64,000 nucleotides of DNA from Tilletia caries (GCA_032718865.1 JALUTQ010000003.1:2030001-2094000); one strand, 5' to 3'; shown: positions 1-10,952, counted from the stretch's first letter. Notes: a model not told the origin generated them from the sequence alone. Numbers and translations: made by a program.

Positions 1-127
1 ATTCAAAGGCTTTGACCAAAATCGCGATGACTTCGTCCTTCGTGTCTCTGGCGGCTGGCGCTTGAGAGCAAATCTGCGGCGGCTTTTTTTGTTCAACGTC
101 TGGGATGAAGTGAGTAGCGTCAGTCAT
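1..127 (-). CDS. Partial hypothetical protein, N-terminus only
   Basis: A reading frame opens at an ATG at 127 on the minus strand and runs off the window edge at position 1, giving 42 residues that begin MTDATHF and contain the acidic/hydrophobic stretch DTKDEVIAILVKAFE. The composition looks protein-like, but I recognise no family. A GTGAGT donor-like sequence lies upstream near 192-197, so the leader may contain an intron or the true start may be further upstream. It lies on the same strand as the homing-endonuclease gene just upstream and could be its neighbour or an unrelated gene. Weakly supported because only the start is visible. Confidence 0.3.
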   Translation of the reverse strand, partial: MTDATHFIPDVEQKKPPQICSQAPAARDTKDEVIAILVKAFE

Positions 128-233
128 CGAACATCACTTAGCACACTGCACGGCCCACCAGCACATGTAAGTAGCATGTTGCAGGTCTAGAGGACTCACC
201 TTCAATGCATCACTGCCCATAATCTACAAGAGA

Positions 234-2279
234 TCACGATGAGTCGTGAACGACCGTCCGGTCGTGAAGTTGGAAGTTGTGCCCCTGGACAACTACCGAC
301 ACGTAGTCATCCAGGTATGTCCCGTCGCTTGTAAGTTTCCATGTCGTTTGATAATTGGGATTTCGCTTCGCTCTTGAAAAGTCGGCTCTCTTTCGCTCGA
401 ATGCGATGTAAGGCTGAAGGCGTTCTAGGCCGTAAGTCAGGCTGAAGTAGTATATGTTCGTCTTGGGCCCGGTCTTACCAGTCTCATGATTGGTGAACTG
501 GCTGGACCTAACCAGAATCTTCGTAGCACCGATGCCACAAGATTCTGCCATTTGCTTGGCGTCTTCGATCATCTTGCGGTGGTCTTCTCCGTTCTGCTTG
601 AGTATGTACGTTCTAGCCTTCGTGTCGTAGCATCCGTCCGATTCGATAAATCCAGCCAAGAAGGCCAGACGATCCGAGAGCGAGCCGTTCATAATCAGGT
701 CAGGGATTCCACCGGCCTTGTTATTGAGCATGCCTAGCTCAGTTAACGCATTTCGGAAAGCAGAGACTTTGGGGCCTTTAGCATTGATGCTAGGGCGAAT
801 GGACAGGTGTAGTACGTCGTGCGATGCATAAGAAGCGATTGAAGGGAAATAGGATCCAGCTTCTTTCGCTACGAATGTGCGAAGGCGGACGGGTTCCGAG
901 CCCTCCGGCGTACGATGGTTGAACCACGGAACGCACCGTTCCATGAATGTCACGGTTGGCTCATCGGTGCTCGACACTATGATTGACGGCCTTTGCGAAA
1001 TGCCGTCGCCCATCCACAAACCGGCAAGCTTGGGAGGCATAGGGAGATCCGTATCGAAGCCGAGATTCGGGTCGAATTGGAGATCGGATACCGACAAAGA
1101 GTTCTGAGCTGTCGGTCCACGGTCAAGAGGACACTGCATGATTCTCGGCGCCGTAACAGGTTTCCCTCGCATGCAACTGAACTCCAACCACCCAGCAGGC
1201 AGGACAAACTGTTCGAGTGGCCCGATAGCGTCCGAGTCGAGTAGCCAAGCGTGTTGGGTTTGCAAGATTTGGGCAACAAATTCGGCATCCTCTCGGGATG
1301 GGAACCTCCGTCCATGCTCCTTGTATCCTCCGCAGCCCCCATATTCGCAGTGTGTTTCGACGTCAAACAGTGGACGCAAACCTTCCAGGCGTCGCTCTAC
1401 TTGATCACTAGCATCGAGCTCGCTGGACGCTGCTTCAGAGCACGCTCCCGACTTGACCGATTCATTATCAGGGTCGTATGAGTCGTCGTCGTCGTCTTGA
1501 TGGTCTCCAAGGCTGGGACCAGTGAAGGTCCGTAGGCCTGTTCTGTCGGTCCATTGGGGTTTTCGATGGGCAGCTGATCCCGAGTGAACTCTAAGAGCGT
1601 GGAGTTTCGTTTCACGGGTGGGGTAGAGTAGCCGCAGCGCTCGGGCTTGCGTCCGAGAGATTGCTGTCTGGTTGGTCGGAGACTCGATCGAAGACGCTTC
1701 GTCCTTGAGCTGAGCGGCCTCTGCTCGCAAGCCGGAAGTGGTTGTTCTTCCATCGCACCTTGTGATCCATTGTACTAGGTGAATGTTGGAACTGTCGCTG
1801 GATATGTGAACATTTGTCCCGGGCGCTGCAAGCTTGATTTTTTGTGCCGGTGTGCATCCGATGTGTTGGTCGAAATTGGGGCGGCCATGCCAAGTTCCGT
1901 ACGAAAGCTTGAGAGCGGGCTGAGGCTGGCGGCCAGTCATTGAATCAACATGAATCACCGCGGTCTTGAGATCGTGCTCATCGATGAGATGCATTCCGAC
2001 TTGGACATCTTCGATCCTCGCCGTGGATCGCTCTCCGTTAGTGCCGACCACGCGAACACAGGTACCCCTAGCAAATCCAGGCGGGCCGGCAGACGTGACG
2101 GCGCGAGCAGCCGTGTACTGAGCCGCTCGTTCTCGTTTTTCAGCGTTGAATCGTGGCTTGTTGGCTGGCAATTTGCAGCTAAACAACACCTTGTCGGCCG
2201 CAGCAGCAGCAGAAGAGATGACGTTGCCGAAGTTGCTGGACGGAGCGTGAGAGGGCGATCCTGGACCTCCAGACGACAT
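234..2279 (-). CDS. Stand-alone intein-derived LAGLIDADG homing endonuclease (VMA-intein/HO-like), splicing residues lost
   Basis: Single-exon 681-residue protein. Residues 69-103 (GFARGT, then IEDVQVG) align in order with block A of the yeast VMA1 intein and HO endonuclease. GCTPAQKIKL near 141-150 matches block B, LAGLWMGDG (419-427) is the first LAGLIDADG helix, LAGFIESDG (541-549) is the second, and GHNFQLHDRTVVHD (666-679) is the C-terminal splicing block. The acidic residues of both LAGLIDADG helices are present, so the nuclease may be active. The residue aligned with the intein's first Cys is Gly69, the block B His is Gln, and the terminal Asn is Asp followed by two Ser and a stop, so protein splicing should not occur. 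About 68 N-terminal residues and a long middle segment (about 165-410) are not intein-like. This is the architecture of yeast HO: a freed intein turned into a nuclease gene. A diverged intein in an unrecognised host protein is unlikely because the frame starts and stops cleanly. Confidence 0.85.
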   Translation of the reverse strand: MSSGGPGSPSHAPSSNFGNVISSAAAAADKVLFSCKLPANKPRFNAEKRERAAQYTAARAVTSAGPPGFARGTCVRVVGTNGERSTARIEDVQVGMHLIDEHDLKTAVIHVDSMTGRQPQPALKLSYGTWHGRPNFDQHIGCTPAQKIKLAAPGTNVHISSDSSNIHLVQWITRCDGRTTTSGLRAEAAQLKDEASSIESPTNQTAISRTQARALRLLYPTRETKLHALRVHSGSAAHRKPQWTDRTGLRTFTGPSLGDHQDDDDDSYDPDNESVKSGACSEAASSELDASDQVERRLEGLRPLFDVETHCEYGGCGGYKEHGRRFPSREDAEFVAQILQTQHAWLLDSDAIGPLEQFVLPAGWLEFSCMRGKPVTAPRIMQCPLDRGPTAQNSLSVSDLQFDPNLGFDTDLPMPPKLAGLWMGDGISQRPSIIVSSTDEPTVTFMERCVPWFNHRTPEGSEPVRLRTFVAKEAGSYFPSIASYASHDVLHLSIRPSINAKGPKVSAFRNALTELGMLNNKAGGIPDLIMNGSLSDRLAFLAGFIESDGCYDTKARTYILKQNGEDHRKMIEDAKQMAESCGIGATKILVRSSQFTNHETGKTGPKTNIYYFSLTYGLERLQPYIAFERKRADFSRAKRNPNYQTTWKLTSDGTYLDDYVSVVVQGHNFQLHDRTVVHDSS

Positions 2280-3048
2280 CGCAGCACTGCATGAGGGAAT
2301 AGGGGGGGGTAAAAGGTGGTTGATGAGGGTTAGTTTCTTGTTGTAGAGGTGATGCGGAGTCTGGTTGGCAGGAGCTGACCTGTCAGGTGGTGCGTTTGCA
2401 CTGGTTGTGTCGCCCGACGAGGAGGGAGGAGCTGGTTGGATAGCCAGGTGGGCTTGTTCTGTAGGGGTTGAGGAGGAGAAGGGTTAGGTTGTGAGCTTCT
2501 GGAGCTGGATGGTTGTGGTTGGGGTGCTGCGCACGTACTGGTTGAGAGGGTTGAAGGTTGTTAGGCCTCAGTGTGGAACCTGGTTGAAGTGACGCTCCTC
2601 GGTGAGGTAGGTCTGGTTGTTATGATGTGTGGTTGAGAGCTGGTTTGGTTGTGGTTGATGGGCCGGAGCCAGGGAAGGGATATGGTTGATGGGTGCGCCT
2701 CGGCAAGGGCAAAGAAAAGAGAAAACGAGAAGGTTGAGAACGAGATCTTGTTGTCGGGCGACGAGGACCGAGAAGAGCTGGTGGTGAGAGGGGAGGAAGA
2801 AGGTCGACGCGTCAGTGTTGGATCGTACTTCGCGACGTGTTCTTCTCGGCACTCGGCCCGACACGGTGAGCCTCGGCGATTGCGAGAGCCCGCGGCAAAG
2901 CCGTACTCCTGCCCTGCAGGCGCGGATTGGCCAATCCATGGGACGATGGTCATCCATCCTGTGCTCGAGCTCGCCAGCGTCCCGTCCGCCTCTGTCCGCC
3001 ACTCGCGCCTCCCACGCTGCTCCCCTCGTCAGTGACACCCGCTGCCCA
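2280..3048. other. Intergenic region between divergent genes
   Basis: This is the shared upstream DNA of the minus-strand homing endonuclease and the plus-strand antizyme. The first part is GT-rich on the plus strand and the second part GC-rich. Several frames stay open through composition alone, and I see no domain in them. It probably holds both promoters and the antizyme leader. Confidence 0.5.
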
Positions 3049-4507
3049 ATGGTCAACACCACCTGCATGCAACGCACCCCAACCTCAAACTCAACAGCGA
3101 CAGCAACAGCAACAGCAACAGCCAGCATCAACAATAATCACCATCTAAATAATAATAATCACAATCGAGAGCAACATGCCCTCAGAGGACAGCTTAGCAA
3201 CACCACCACCGCCAGCATCGACAGCCACCGCTCCTCTTCCGCCGGCGCTCCCGCTCCCCCGTGGCGCTTTTGACAACTCCCGCCCCCAGCCGGTACCATC
3301 GGCAAGCGCGGTGGGCGAGCAAGGAGCAGCACGCGCCAGTCGGTCGCCTCTGCGTGTCGAGGTCAGCGAGACCTCGGCCTTTGCTTCCTTCGGACCTAGC
3401 GTCACAGAGGAAACACTCCCCATAGCAGCAACCAAAGGCGACTCCTCGTCAGCGGCCGAGTTCCTCGCCACCTGCGTTTTCGACGTGCCCTCCTTCAGCT
3501 CGCTCAGCCTCGATGACGATCCCCTTTCTCCCTCATCTCGAGACCGCGGTCCGAGTGCGCACGCGTCCTCGGCTGTGTTGGGCACGTTGGCTCCTCGGTG
3601 CGAGGCGGTTGATGTCCACGAGCTCGCGGCGGGTTGGAGGGGCGCGGTGCTCACTGGACCCGTGCCCTCCGTCGCTGGCGGAGTGAGCAGTGGCAGTCTT
3701 GGATCCGTCGGGTCTCCCTCGCGCTCGTTGTCTGCCGGGATGACTCCGACGAGTCCCGTGGGCATGCCGGGTCTTCGGCGCGCTGCCCAGGAGCAAGATG
3801 GTTACCTTGATTCTCCCGCTGCTGGGGAAGGCGGCGAGGAAGGGGAACAGCATCGGACGCTGTATGTGACTCTCCCTGGTCCGGCGCCTCTCCCCGCGCC
3901 CACCTCGGCCCTCTCACCCGTCGAAGACGAAAAAGGAGATAGCGACGATGTTCTGAACGAGAAAATATCGCCTCTGGAGCGACCCGCTCCCGTTCGCCGC
4001 ATCTCCCGGCTTTCCTCCTCCGCCGCCGCCGCCACTGCCTCTTCGGCTGTCGCAGCGACTCTCCGGCACGCCGTCCTGAACATCCTCGACCTCGCCTCCG
4101 AAACGCTCGACTGCACCACAGTCGTCTTTGTACTCGAACGGGACCGGGCCGACCTCGCGGACTTGCTGCATGGGCTGTGCTACGTCGGCGGCCAGGTGCT
4201 GCATGTCAAGGGTCGGCCTCGACGTGGATTTGGGGGAGGGGGTGGTGGTTCGGCGGCGCGTGGGATCGTCGGCTCGCCTGGTGGTCGGAGTATGGGCAGT
4301 GGGATGGGCCGGGCCGGGAGTGGCTCGCACCGGGGCAGCTATGGCAGTATGGGCAGCATTACGGCGCAGTTCCCGGGTTCGGTGGTGATGCCTGTCCGCA
4401 TTACGGCCGCCGGCGCTGGCAGTGGTAGCAGTGGGAGTGTGTTGGGCGATGATGACCTGCTTCTGCTCCCTCGCGCCGATGTCATCCTCGTTGCTGTCGC
4501 CCTCTGA
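3049..4507 (+). CDS. OAZ: Ornithine decarboxylase antizyme, probable +1 programmed frameshift gene
   Basis: The long frame ending at 4507 carries an antizyme-like domain at about residues 300-443 of that frame. It has a helix VLNILDLASETLDC, a strand TTVVFVLERDR, then LLHGLCYVGGQVL and a final hydrophobic strand DVILVAVAL at the stop, the order found in eukaryotic antizymes, which bind ornithine decarboxylase and direct it to the proteasome when polyamines are high. A Gly/Ser-rich insert separates the last two strands. A separate 74-codon frame starts at ATG 3049 and stops at TGA 3271-3273. The antizyme frame continues in +1 from base 3272, as in frameshifted antizyme genes, where polyamines promote the shift. 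An in-frame ATG at 3176 offers a shift-independent start, so translation from 3176 alone is the alternative model. Family assignment is by motif order only. Confidence 0.65.
3268..3274 (+). promoter_or_regulatory. Candidate +1 ribosomal frameshift site (TTT-TGA-C)
   Basis: The short upstream frame ends TGG CGC TTT TGA C. Slipping one base forward on TTT would place GAC in the antizyme frame. A UGA at the shift site is the usual arrangement in antizyme genes, and UUU-UGA is, from memory, used in nematodes. Part of the short frame is low-complexity Thr/Ala/Asn sequence, so the site is a candidate only. Confidence 0.45.
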
Positions 4508-4651
4508 GTCGACGCTCTGTTCCCTGAATGACATTTGTACATACGCGTGCGAGATGCGAGATACGTTGCGTCTGCTACATATTGCATGAGTTCGAGCTTC
4601 GAGGCGACTGTACAATATGCGGTCTGTATGCGGAACTTGAGAATTTTTTTC

Positions 4652-5742
4652 ATGACTACCACGTCTCTAGTAAGGAACACCATGATGACTGCCCGAAGCA
4701 CAAGCCTGTCGCAGCTGGTGCGCGCTCTGCCTGCGCGGGGCATCGCGTCCTCCTCATCTGCGCATGCATCGAGCTCGACATCGGCCCCTTCTTCGCGCGA
4801 GCAAGCTGGTCTCGAGGACAGAGCATTCGACGAGGACGAAGATGTCCCTCCCACAAACAGCAGACGTAGCGGCGGCAGTAACTCGAAGAGCGCAGTTGGC
4901 TCTCTGAGCAGGACCGCCTTTGTGCGCTCGGCCGACGGCAGGATCCCGGACATCCACTCTGCCCTTGCTCTCGCTCGCTCGGTGGCATTTCCACGGCGGG
5001 AAGGCGGCTTGGGCGACGCAGCGGGTGAGGCAGACGCCAAACAGCCCAGACGGACACTCGGTGGCAGCGGCGGCGCGTCGGAGAGCGGGCCGAAGCAGGA
5101 GAGCGTGCTGCGCGATGTGATGTTTGCCAGAGTGAGTTCCTATGGCATGTATTGTGCTATGTAAAGACGAAGAATGGGACTGATAGCAAATTTTTCTTCC
5201 CACAAAACCAGAGCTTCGAACAGCGACAATACATGGGCTACGGTTCGCTCACCTTCTCCAGCCCAGAGACACTATCCTCAGCCCTGAAAGCGCAGCAGTC
5301 ATCCCTGACACCAAGAAAATACTACGTGCCCGCCCTGCAGCAGTCCTCGGAAAAGCTGGTCAAGGAGCCTCTGATGAACGGACGGAGTCTGGCGATGATA
5401 GGCCTGGCGGATGTGGCTCCGCTGATTGGGCTTTCAAGGGAGGAGATTGTCAAGACGTTGGGAGAGGAACATGGGTCGGCGGCGCGTGTTGAGGAGGAGG
5501 GGGAGGAGGAGGTACAGCAGGGCGAGACGGCGGGCCGATGGGTCGAATACAAGCTCGAGCGACGGACCAGTGGTGAGTTATCTTCCATACCACATATGAA
5601 TACTGGTATCGCCTATTCCTCTAGGGGATCTTCTGACACTCTCTGCTCTTTCTCTTCCCCCTGTGCCACTCGATCACGCGCGCCTGTAGCAAAATCGGCA
5701 AAAGTACAACGAAGGCGGCCGACTGACTCGAGAGCGTCATAG
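4652..5742 (+). CDS. Hypothetical protein with probable mitochondrial presequence
   Basis: Three-exon model: 4652-5131, 5212-5572 and 5690-5742, with GTGAGT donors and CAG/TAG acceptors, giving 297 residues. The phases (0, 1) fit exactly. The N-terminus is basic, Ser/Thr-rich and free of acidic residues (MMTARSTSLSQLVRALPARG), typical of a matrix-targeting presequence. A disordered Ser-rich stretch follows, then a more compact segment in exon 2 (SFEQRQYMGYGSLTF through VEYKLERRTSG). I recognise no domain. The intron-2 call is uncertain because that intron is 117 bases and in frame, so reading through it reaches the same stop. The start could be 4652, 4682 or 4685. It lies 144 bases after the antizyme stop, on the same strand. 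Confidence 0.5.
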
Positions 5743-5882
5743 CAGACGAACCACCTGGTGTAATTCAGGCTGGGCATGCCGTATGGCCGACCTGAGGAGC
5801 GGCTGTCCTTACTCCTTTGTACAACAGTTTGTCTATCATATTGAGTCCCATCATAGACTGACTGACTGACTGACTGAGGAAG
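5743..5882. repeat. Short spacer with (ACTG)n microsatellite
   Basis: About five copies of the tetranucleotide ACTG occupy 5857-5876, just before the start of the next gene. Nothing else is visible in the spacer. Confidence 0.7.
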
Positions 5883-8800
5883 ATGAGGAGAACTCTCTCG
5901 TACGAGAGAAGCGCGTATGAGGTGGTGAAGACCGCGACGCGACTTGGAACGAAGGTGAGCGAGGAGCGACCACGAGCAACACGGGCGACATCCAGCACAG
6001 CACCGATGGCATCGACACCAGCACCGACGGCAGCGGCGGCGAGCTCGGCGGCAGACTCAGGCAGCGGCCCAGCGGCAGTAGCAGCGGCGACAGCGGCTAC
6101 CACAGCGAGGACGAGCTTCCAGGTGACGGGCCAGCCAGACTCGTTCTTCTGGGAGCACGCCTCGACCAAGACGCGCTTCTCCGCTCTCGTCCAGCCGCTG
6201 CTCAAGGCCTTCGACCGCGTCGAGATCCCAACCGCCGACGGCACCATCCACGGCGCGGGTCTCGCCCAGCTCGCGCGCGACATCCTCGCCTTCCAGCACG
6301 TACACCTCGGCGCACAGGCAGCCGTCGACAAACCGGTCCGCATCCCGTCCCATCTTTTCGTCGCGCCTGCTCAAATATGGAACCCGGCATCCGAAGCGGC
6401 ATCCGCATCCGCGTCGGCGTCGGCGTCGGCGTCAACAGCGGCGTCCCAGGTGTCGACACCCTTTAGCACGTCGGACTCCATCTACACTATCCTCTTCACC
6501 GCACTCACCTTCCTGGCCGACCGCGAACAAACGGGGTGGAACATGGCCGATCCAGAGAAGGCCGATCTCTACTCTCAGCTCGTCGCTCGCGTCCGCGCCA
6601 GCCTCATCGCTGCAGGCCATCTCAAACCCATCCGCGTCGCCGTCAAGCCGGACGCAGGCGTATCCGCAGCGGAGAAGGAGAGTCTGCGCTCCCTCGCCAA
6701 GAAGCTCGACATGGCATGGACGGAGGACGTCGCTTCGGCCTCGCACATTCTCGTCCCGTCTCCCTCGAATGAATCGGAGGTCACACCGCCAGCGACTCCA
6801 GCAGCCGATGCGGAGAACCCGGAGTCCGCCGCATCCACAACATCCCCCCTCTACTTCCGCACCCTCGCCCGCCTCGGCACACGCGCCCTCATCCACGTTT
6901 GGTACCGCCCTGATTCCTACGACACATGGCTACCAGCTACCGACTTCGAAGCTCCCGAGCCCGAACCAGAGCGCAAAGAGCAGTACACGCTCAGCCTCCG
7001 ATGGCTCCACGACAGCGCCCGTTTCAACGAGGTTATGAATGAGGAGGACTATGAGGCCGAAGACGTCGTCCCTGACGAGACAGCGGACCAAAGTGCCGAT
7101 GTCGAAATGGCGGACACAACAGCAACGGAGACGACGCAGGCCGCGTCCAAGGCAAAGTCAAAGAAGAACAGCAAGAAGCGCGCACTGCCATCCGAGATCA
7201 CCGACGACGAGCAGCCCGCCGCGCCAGCAGCCGGCGACAACGACGACGTCGGTGCCAGCGGAGCCAAACGCATCAAGCTCTTTGTCTCTGCACGGCCCCT
7301 TGGCGCCGTTGCTGTCGACGTGTCCAAGTCCGGACAGGCTCCGGGCAAGAAGTACGAGGAGAATCCCATCCCTGGTGGTATCCTTGGCAATGTACCTGGC
7401 GTAACCGCTACCAATGGCGCAGCAGCTTCCGCTGCCAGTGACTCTACCACGCCTCGCGTCCGCATTGCTGGCACATCCACAGATAGCGCAGATGTGTCTA
7501 TGGCGGATGCCAGCGGCTCGGGCTCCAACCTGGCGCCGACGGCAGCGGATCAGCAAAGTAACTCCGGGGCGGATGCTGCCGCTGACGCCGTTTCCATCCT
7601 GGCTTCGCAACGTGCCCGCGCCGCCACGATCGCAAAGCGCTACCTCGCCCAACAAACCCAAGAAGTCATCATCCCCTCGTACAGCACCTGGTTCAGTCTG
7701 TCGACGATTTCTCCCATTGAAAAGCGGTCCCTGCCGGAGTTCTTCAACGGGCGGAACAGGAGCAAGACGCCGACGGTGTATAAGGAGTACCGGGACTTTA
7801 TGGTGAATACGTATCGGTTGAACCCGGCGGAGTATCTTACTTTTACGGCGTGTCGGAGGAATTTGGCTGGTGATGTCTGCGCGATCATGCGTGTCCATGC
7901 CTTTTTGGAACAGTGGGGGTTGATCAATTACCAGGTGAGTGCCGTTTGCGATTGACGCAGTAATCTGAAGGCATTCCAAGTAGTTGACCTCTTTGACCTC
8001 CTCGTAGATCGACCCGGAGACAAGACCTGCCACACTGGGTCCCCCCTTTACAGGTCACTTCCGCGTCCTCATCGACACCCCGAGGGGTCTCCAGCCTCTG
8101 CATCCCGGCTCAAGTTCCAAGACCGAACGCCTGCGGCAAGCAACGAAGGAGCACTTCTCTGATGGAAGTAGCGGAATGGGAGCTGTAGGCGGCGCGGACA
8201 AAGTATCTTCCAGCGCTTCTGAGCTTCGTAAAGACATCTACCAGTCCGGACTCAAAGGGTTCAAAGCGATCGACGGTACAGAAGCTTCGAGTCTCACGGC
8301 CGCTGCGCGACAAGCCCTTGCTGCTCAAGCGTCCGGCCCACCAGGCGCAGGCGCGGAAGATGGACCTTCGTTCAGCTGTGACACCTGTGGCTCCGACTGT
8401 ACCCGGGTCCGGTACCACGCTCTCACCGTGGCGGACTTTGCGCTGTGCCCGCCGTGCTACCTCGAAGGCCGATTCCCGAGCACGATGTACTCGGGCGACT
8501 TTGTCCGGCTGGAGGAGCGCGCGTTTAAGCATGGGGGCAACAGCAGCAGTGCGAGTGGGGCGCTGGCTGGTGGCGACGCAGCAGCGGCTGCCGATGGCGG
8601 CGAGGCGGACGGCGAAGGCTGGACGGATGCCGAGACGCTGCGGCTGTTGGAGGGTATGGAGATGTATGGCGATGATTGGAATAAGGTTAGCAATCATGTT
8701 GCTACGCGCGGGTGGCAGCAGTGTATCACTCGCTTCCTCCAGATGCCCATTGAGGATCCGTACCTCGATGAAGGGCTCGGCAGCTCGTCCGCCAAGAGTG

Positions 8801-9912
8801 GGACTGTTGCTCAGGGACGTTTGGCGGCGGGCGCTTCGTCATCCAGCGCGGGGACGAAGCAGTCGGAACTTGGCATGCTGCAGTACGCCCGTGATCCCAA
8901 GCTGGGGATTCCCTTCAGCCAGGCCGACAACCCGGTGATGAGCGTCGTTGCGTTCTTGGCGAGCGCGGTCAGTCCTGCTGTTGCTGCTGCGGCTGCGCAG
9001 AGTGCTCTTGGTGAGCTGACGGAGGGCCTGCGAAAGCGTGTCGAGGGCAGAGCAGAGAAGGGCAAGGATGCGGTCGAGGAGGGCTCGGCTGGTGCTGGTG
9101 CGGGCAAGTCGTCCGATGTCGACGGGGACAAGGAGAAGGAGAAGGAGAAAGGGAAGGCTTCGGATGACGCCATGGAGGTCGATTCGGCTGATAAGGACGG
9201 CGATGCTGCTGCGGCCAAGGCTGCAGCTGATCTTGCATCCGGCAAAATTGACGTCACGGTTTCTAAGGAGGCTCAAGCAGAGATTGCCGATAAGCTGTCG
9301 GCGGCAGCGGGGTCGACGGGTGGGAAGGAGGGTAAGGACAAGGACAAGGATCAAGGTGGCGAGAAGGCGGTCCCGCGGAGTGCTGTTGAGCGCGCGGCTG
9401 CTGTCGCCCTTGGTGCGGCTGCTGTCAAGGCGCACATCTTGGCTAGCGTTGAGGAGCGGGAATGCCAGCGACTTGTGGGGCAGGTTATCGATGCGCAGTT
9501 GCGTAAAATGGAGGTGAGTGATCCAGTGAACGTTGGCGTCTGTAACTGCAAAAGGAGTGGAGAGACTGACCCCTGGCGCAAATGAAAACTTTCACAGATC
9601 AAGATGCAACAGTTCGAAGAACTAGAGACGCTCCTCGAAGCTGAGCGTCGCTCGATCGAAGCAGGCCGGCGACAGCTGTACATTGACCGACTGGCTGTGC
9701 AGCGCCAGTTGGGCATGGTCACCGACCTGCTCCGTCGGGCGCAGACGAACCCTTCCGAGATCCGGCTGCAGGACATCCAGGCGGCCTCGAGCGCGGCTGT
9801 TGGGCTACCCGGTCAGGGCTCGGTCGTTCGTGAGGCTGTAATGGGCGGGCAGCAGCAGCAGGGTGGTGGGTCGGCAATGCCTCAGGGAGGTGTTATTGGA
9901 CAGCTCGGTTGA
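5883..9912 (+). CDS. SMARCC/SWI3/RSC8-like chromatin-remodelling subunit (SWIRM, ZZ, SANT)
   Basis: Three exons (5883-7934, 8008-9513, 9598-9912), both introns phase 0, 1290 residues. Residues about 80-400 resemble the N-terminal module of animal SMARCC proteins, including [13 protein letters not shown] and [12 protein letters not shown] Lys-rich disordered linker follows. A SWIRM domain spans about 593-700 ([34 protein letters not shown]). A ZZ-type zinc finger with paired CxxC motifs lies at about 808-850. A SANT domain at about 889-940 contains [28 protein letters not shown] coiled coil is encoded by exon 3. These proteins are core scaffold subunits of SWI/SNF or RSC complexes. The ZZ finger favours an RSC8-type assignment, while the N-terminal module is SMARCC-like. 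A second in-frame Met at 6007 is also a plausible start. The gene looks intact. Confidence 0.9.
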
Positions 9913-10397
9913 GTGTTGTCGGACACAGGGGACTGGTCGTGGGCCTCTGTCGGACTCCTGCTACCTCTTTTTGCCTTCTTTCCTCCACAGGAACGATCAT
10001 CGTCTTACGTTCCTTGTGGCTGGTGGCGCTGTCACTCTTCCCCCTCTTTCACCGGTTTACTTTTTGACACTCCCTTGTCCTGGTTCCTTTTTTGGCCGGT
10101 GTATGTACCTGTTCGTTCTTGCGAAGCAAAGACAGAATGAAGAAGAACTGAGAACATATCTGTAGCCTGCCTCTTTGATGAAAAATGAACGATGAACGCT
10201 TGCCCGGCAACGTTTTCTTCTACACATAGGCTCGATGAGAATAGTACTTTCATGGGACCATTTACCCAAGTAAGGAGAGGGGAGTAGAAGATGCAGCATT
10301 CAGGGTTAGGAGGTAGATACATCGATCAACCATACTATGTATATAAGCATGATCAATGGACCAGAGTCGAATGATTTTGGGGCGTCGAGCTTTCCGA
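9913..10397. other. 3' flanks of convergent genes
   Basis: The SMARCC-like gene ends at 9912 and the minus-strand secreted-protein gene ends at 10398, so this stretch is their shared 3' untranslated and intergenic DNA. The short open frames here have no recognisable features. I see no RNA gene. Confidence 0.5.
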
Positions 10398-10952
10398 CTA
10401 CATGGCGGATACAGGAGCGAGCCGAAGTTCAGTGCGCCGAAGCTCCCTGAGGACTGCTAGCATCTCTTTAACTGCCTTTTGCTCAGCCACGTTTAACCAG
10501 TTGAAGGTTCTGAGGCCGCGGCTCGATGAGGCGCCACCTTGAGCGAAGAGGTTGTCCTTTGCGTCGAGGATAAGTTTGTGTTCCTGCGCCTTGATCGCTG
10601 TTTATACAGGTTGAGGGCACCGAGATGCTACAGTGAGCAACAAGCATTACTGCAAGCACAGCGTTTCAACCCCTCTTGACAGCTTACCCAGCAGTCCTTC
10701 CAGGGCTTCCTTGTTCATCTGACTGAGGTCCGGAAGCACTCGTTCTGCCAAGAACATGCGTTGTGAGTACGAATTGCTGCTGCGTGTGTCCGAATCGAGC
10801 TACTCACTGTGGAAACGTTCTGTAGGCTGATGCTCGAGAACATAGGAGCTGGCGGAAGCTGGAAGGGGGGCAGCTGCAACCATGCCCATGGCCATCAAGC
10901 AGAAGACGGCCGAAAGGAGGACGGTGAGGTGGGGGAAGCGACGGATCTGCAT
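10398..10952 (-). CDS. Small secreted protein, family member A (SSP-A)
   Basis: Minus-strand exons 10808-10952, 10688-10744 and 10398-10597 (145, 57 and 200 bases), both introns phase 1, 133 residues. Residues 1-28 form a classical signal peptide (MQIRRFPHLTVLLSAVFCL, cleavage near AAAPLPA). A short pro-like stretch ends in Lys49-Arg50, with the Lys codon split by intron 1, suggesting Kex2-type cleavage. The mature part is helical and rich in Lys, Glu, Leu and Arg, with no cysteines. SSP-B and SSP-C in this window have the same start, intron positions, intron phases and dibasic site. The leader just before the ATG is also conserved among the three. Function is unknown; a secreted candidate effector or processed peptide is the inference. 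Confidence 0.75.

Noticed and set aside
5862..5880. ACTG microsatellite as a regulatory element
   Set aside because: Simple repeats of this size are common and nothing ties it to control of the adjacent gene.
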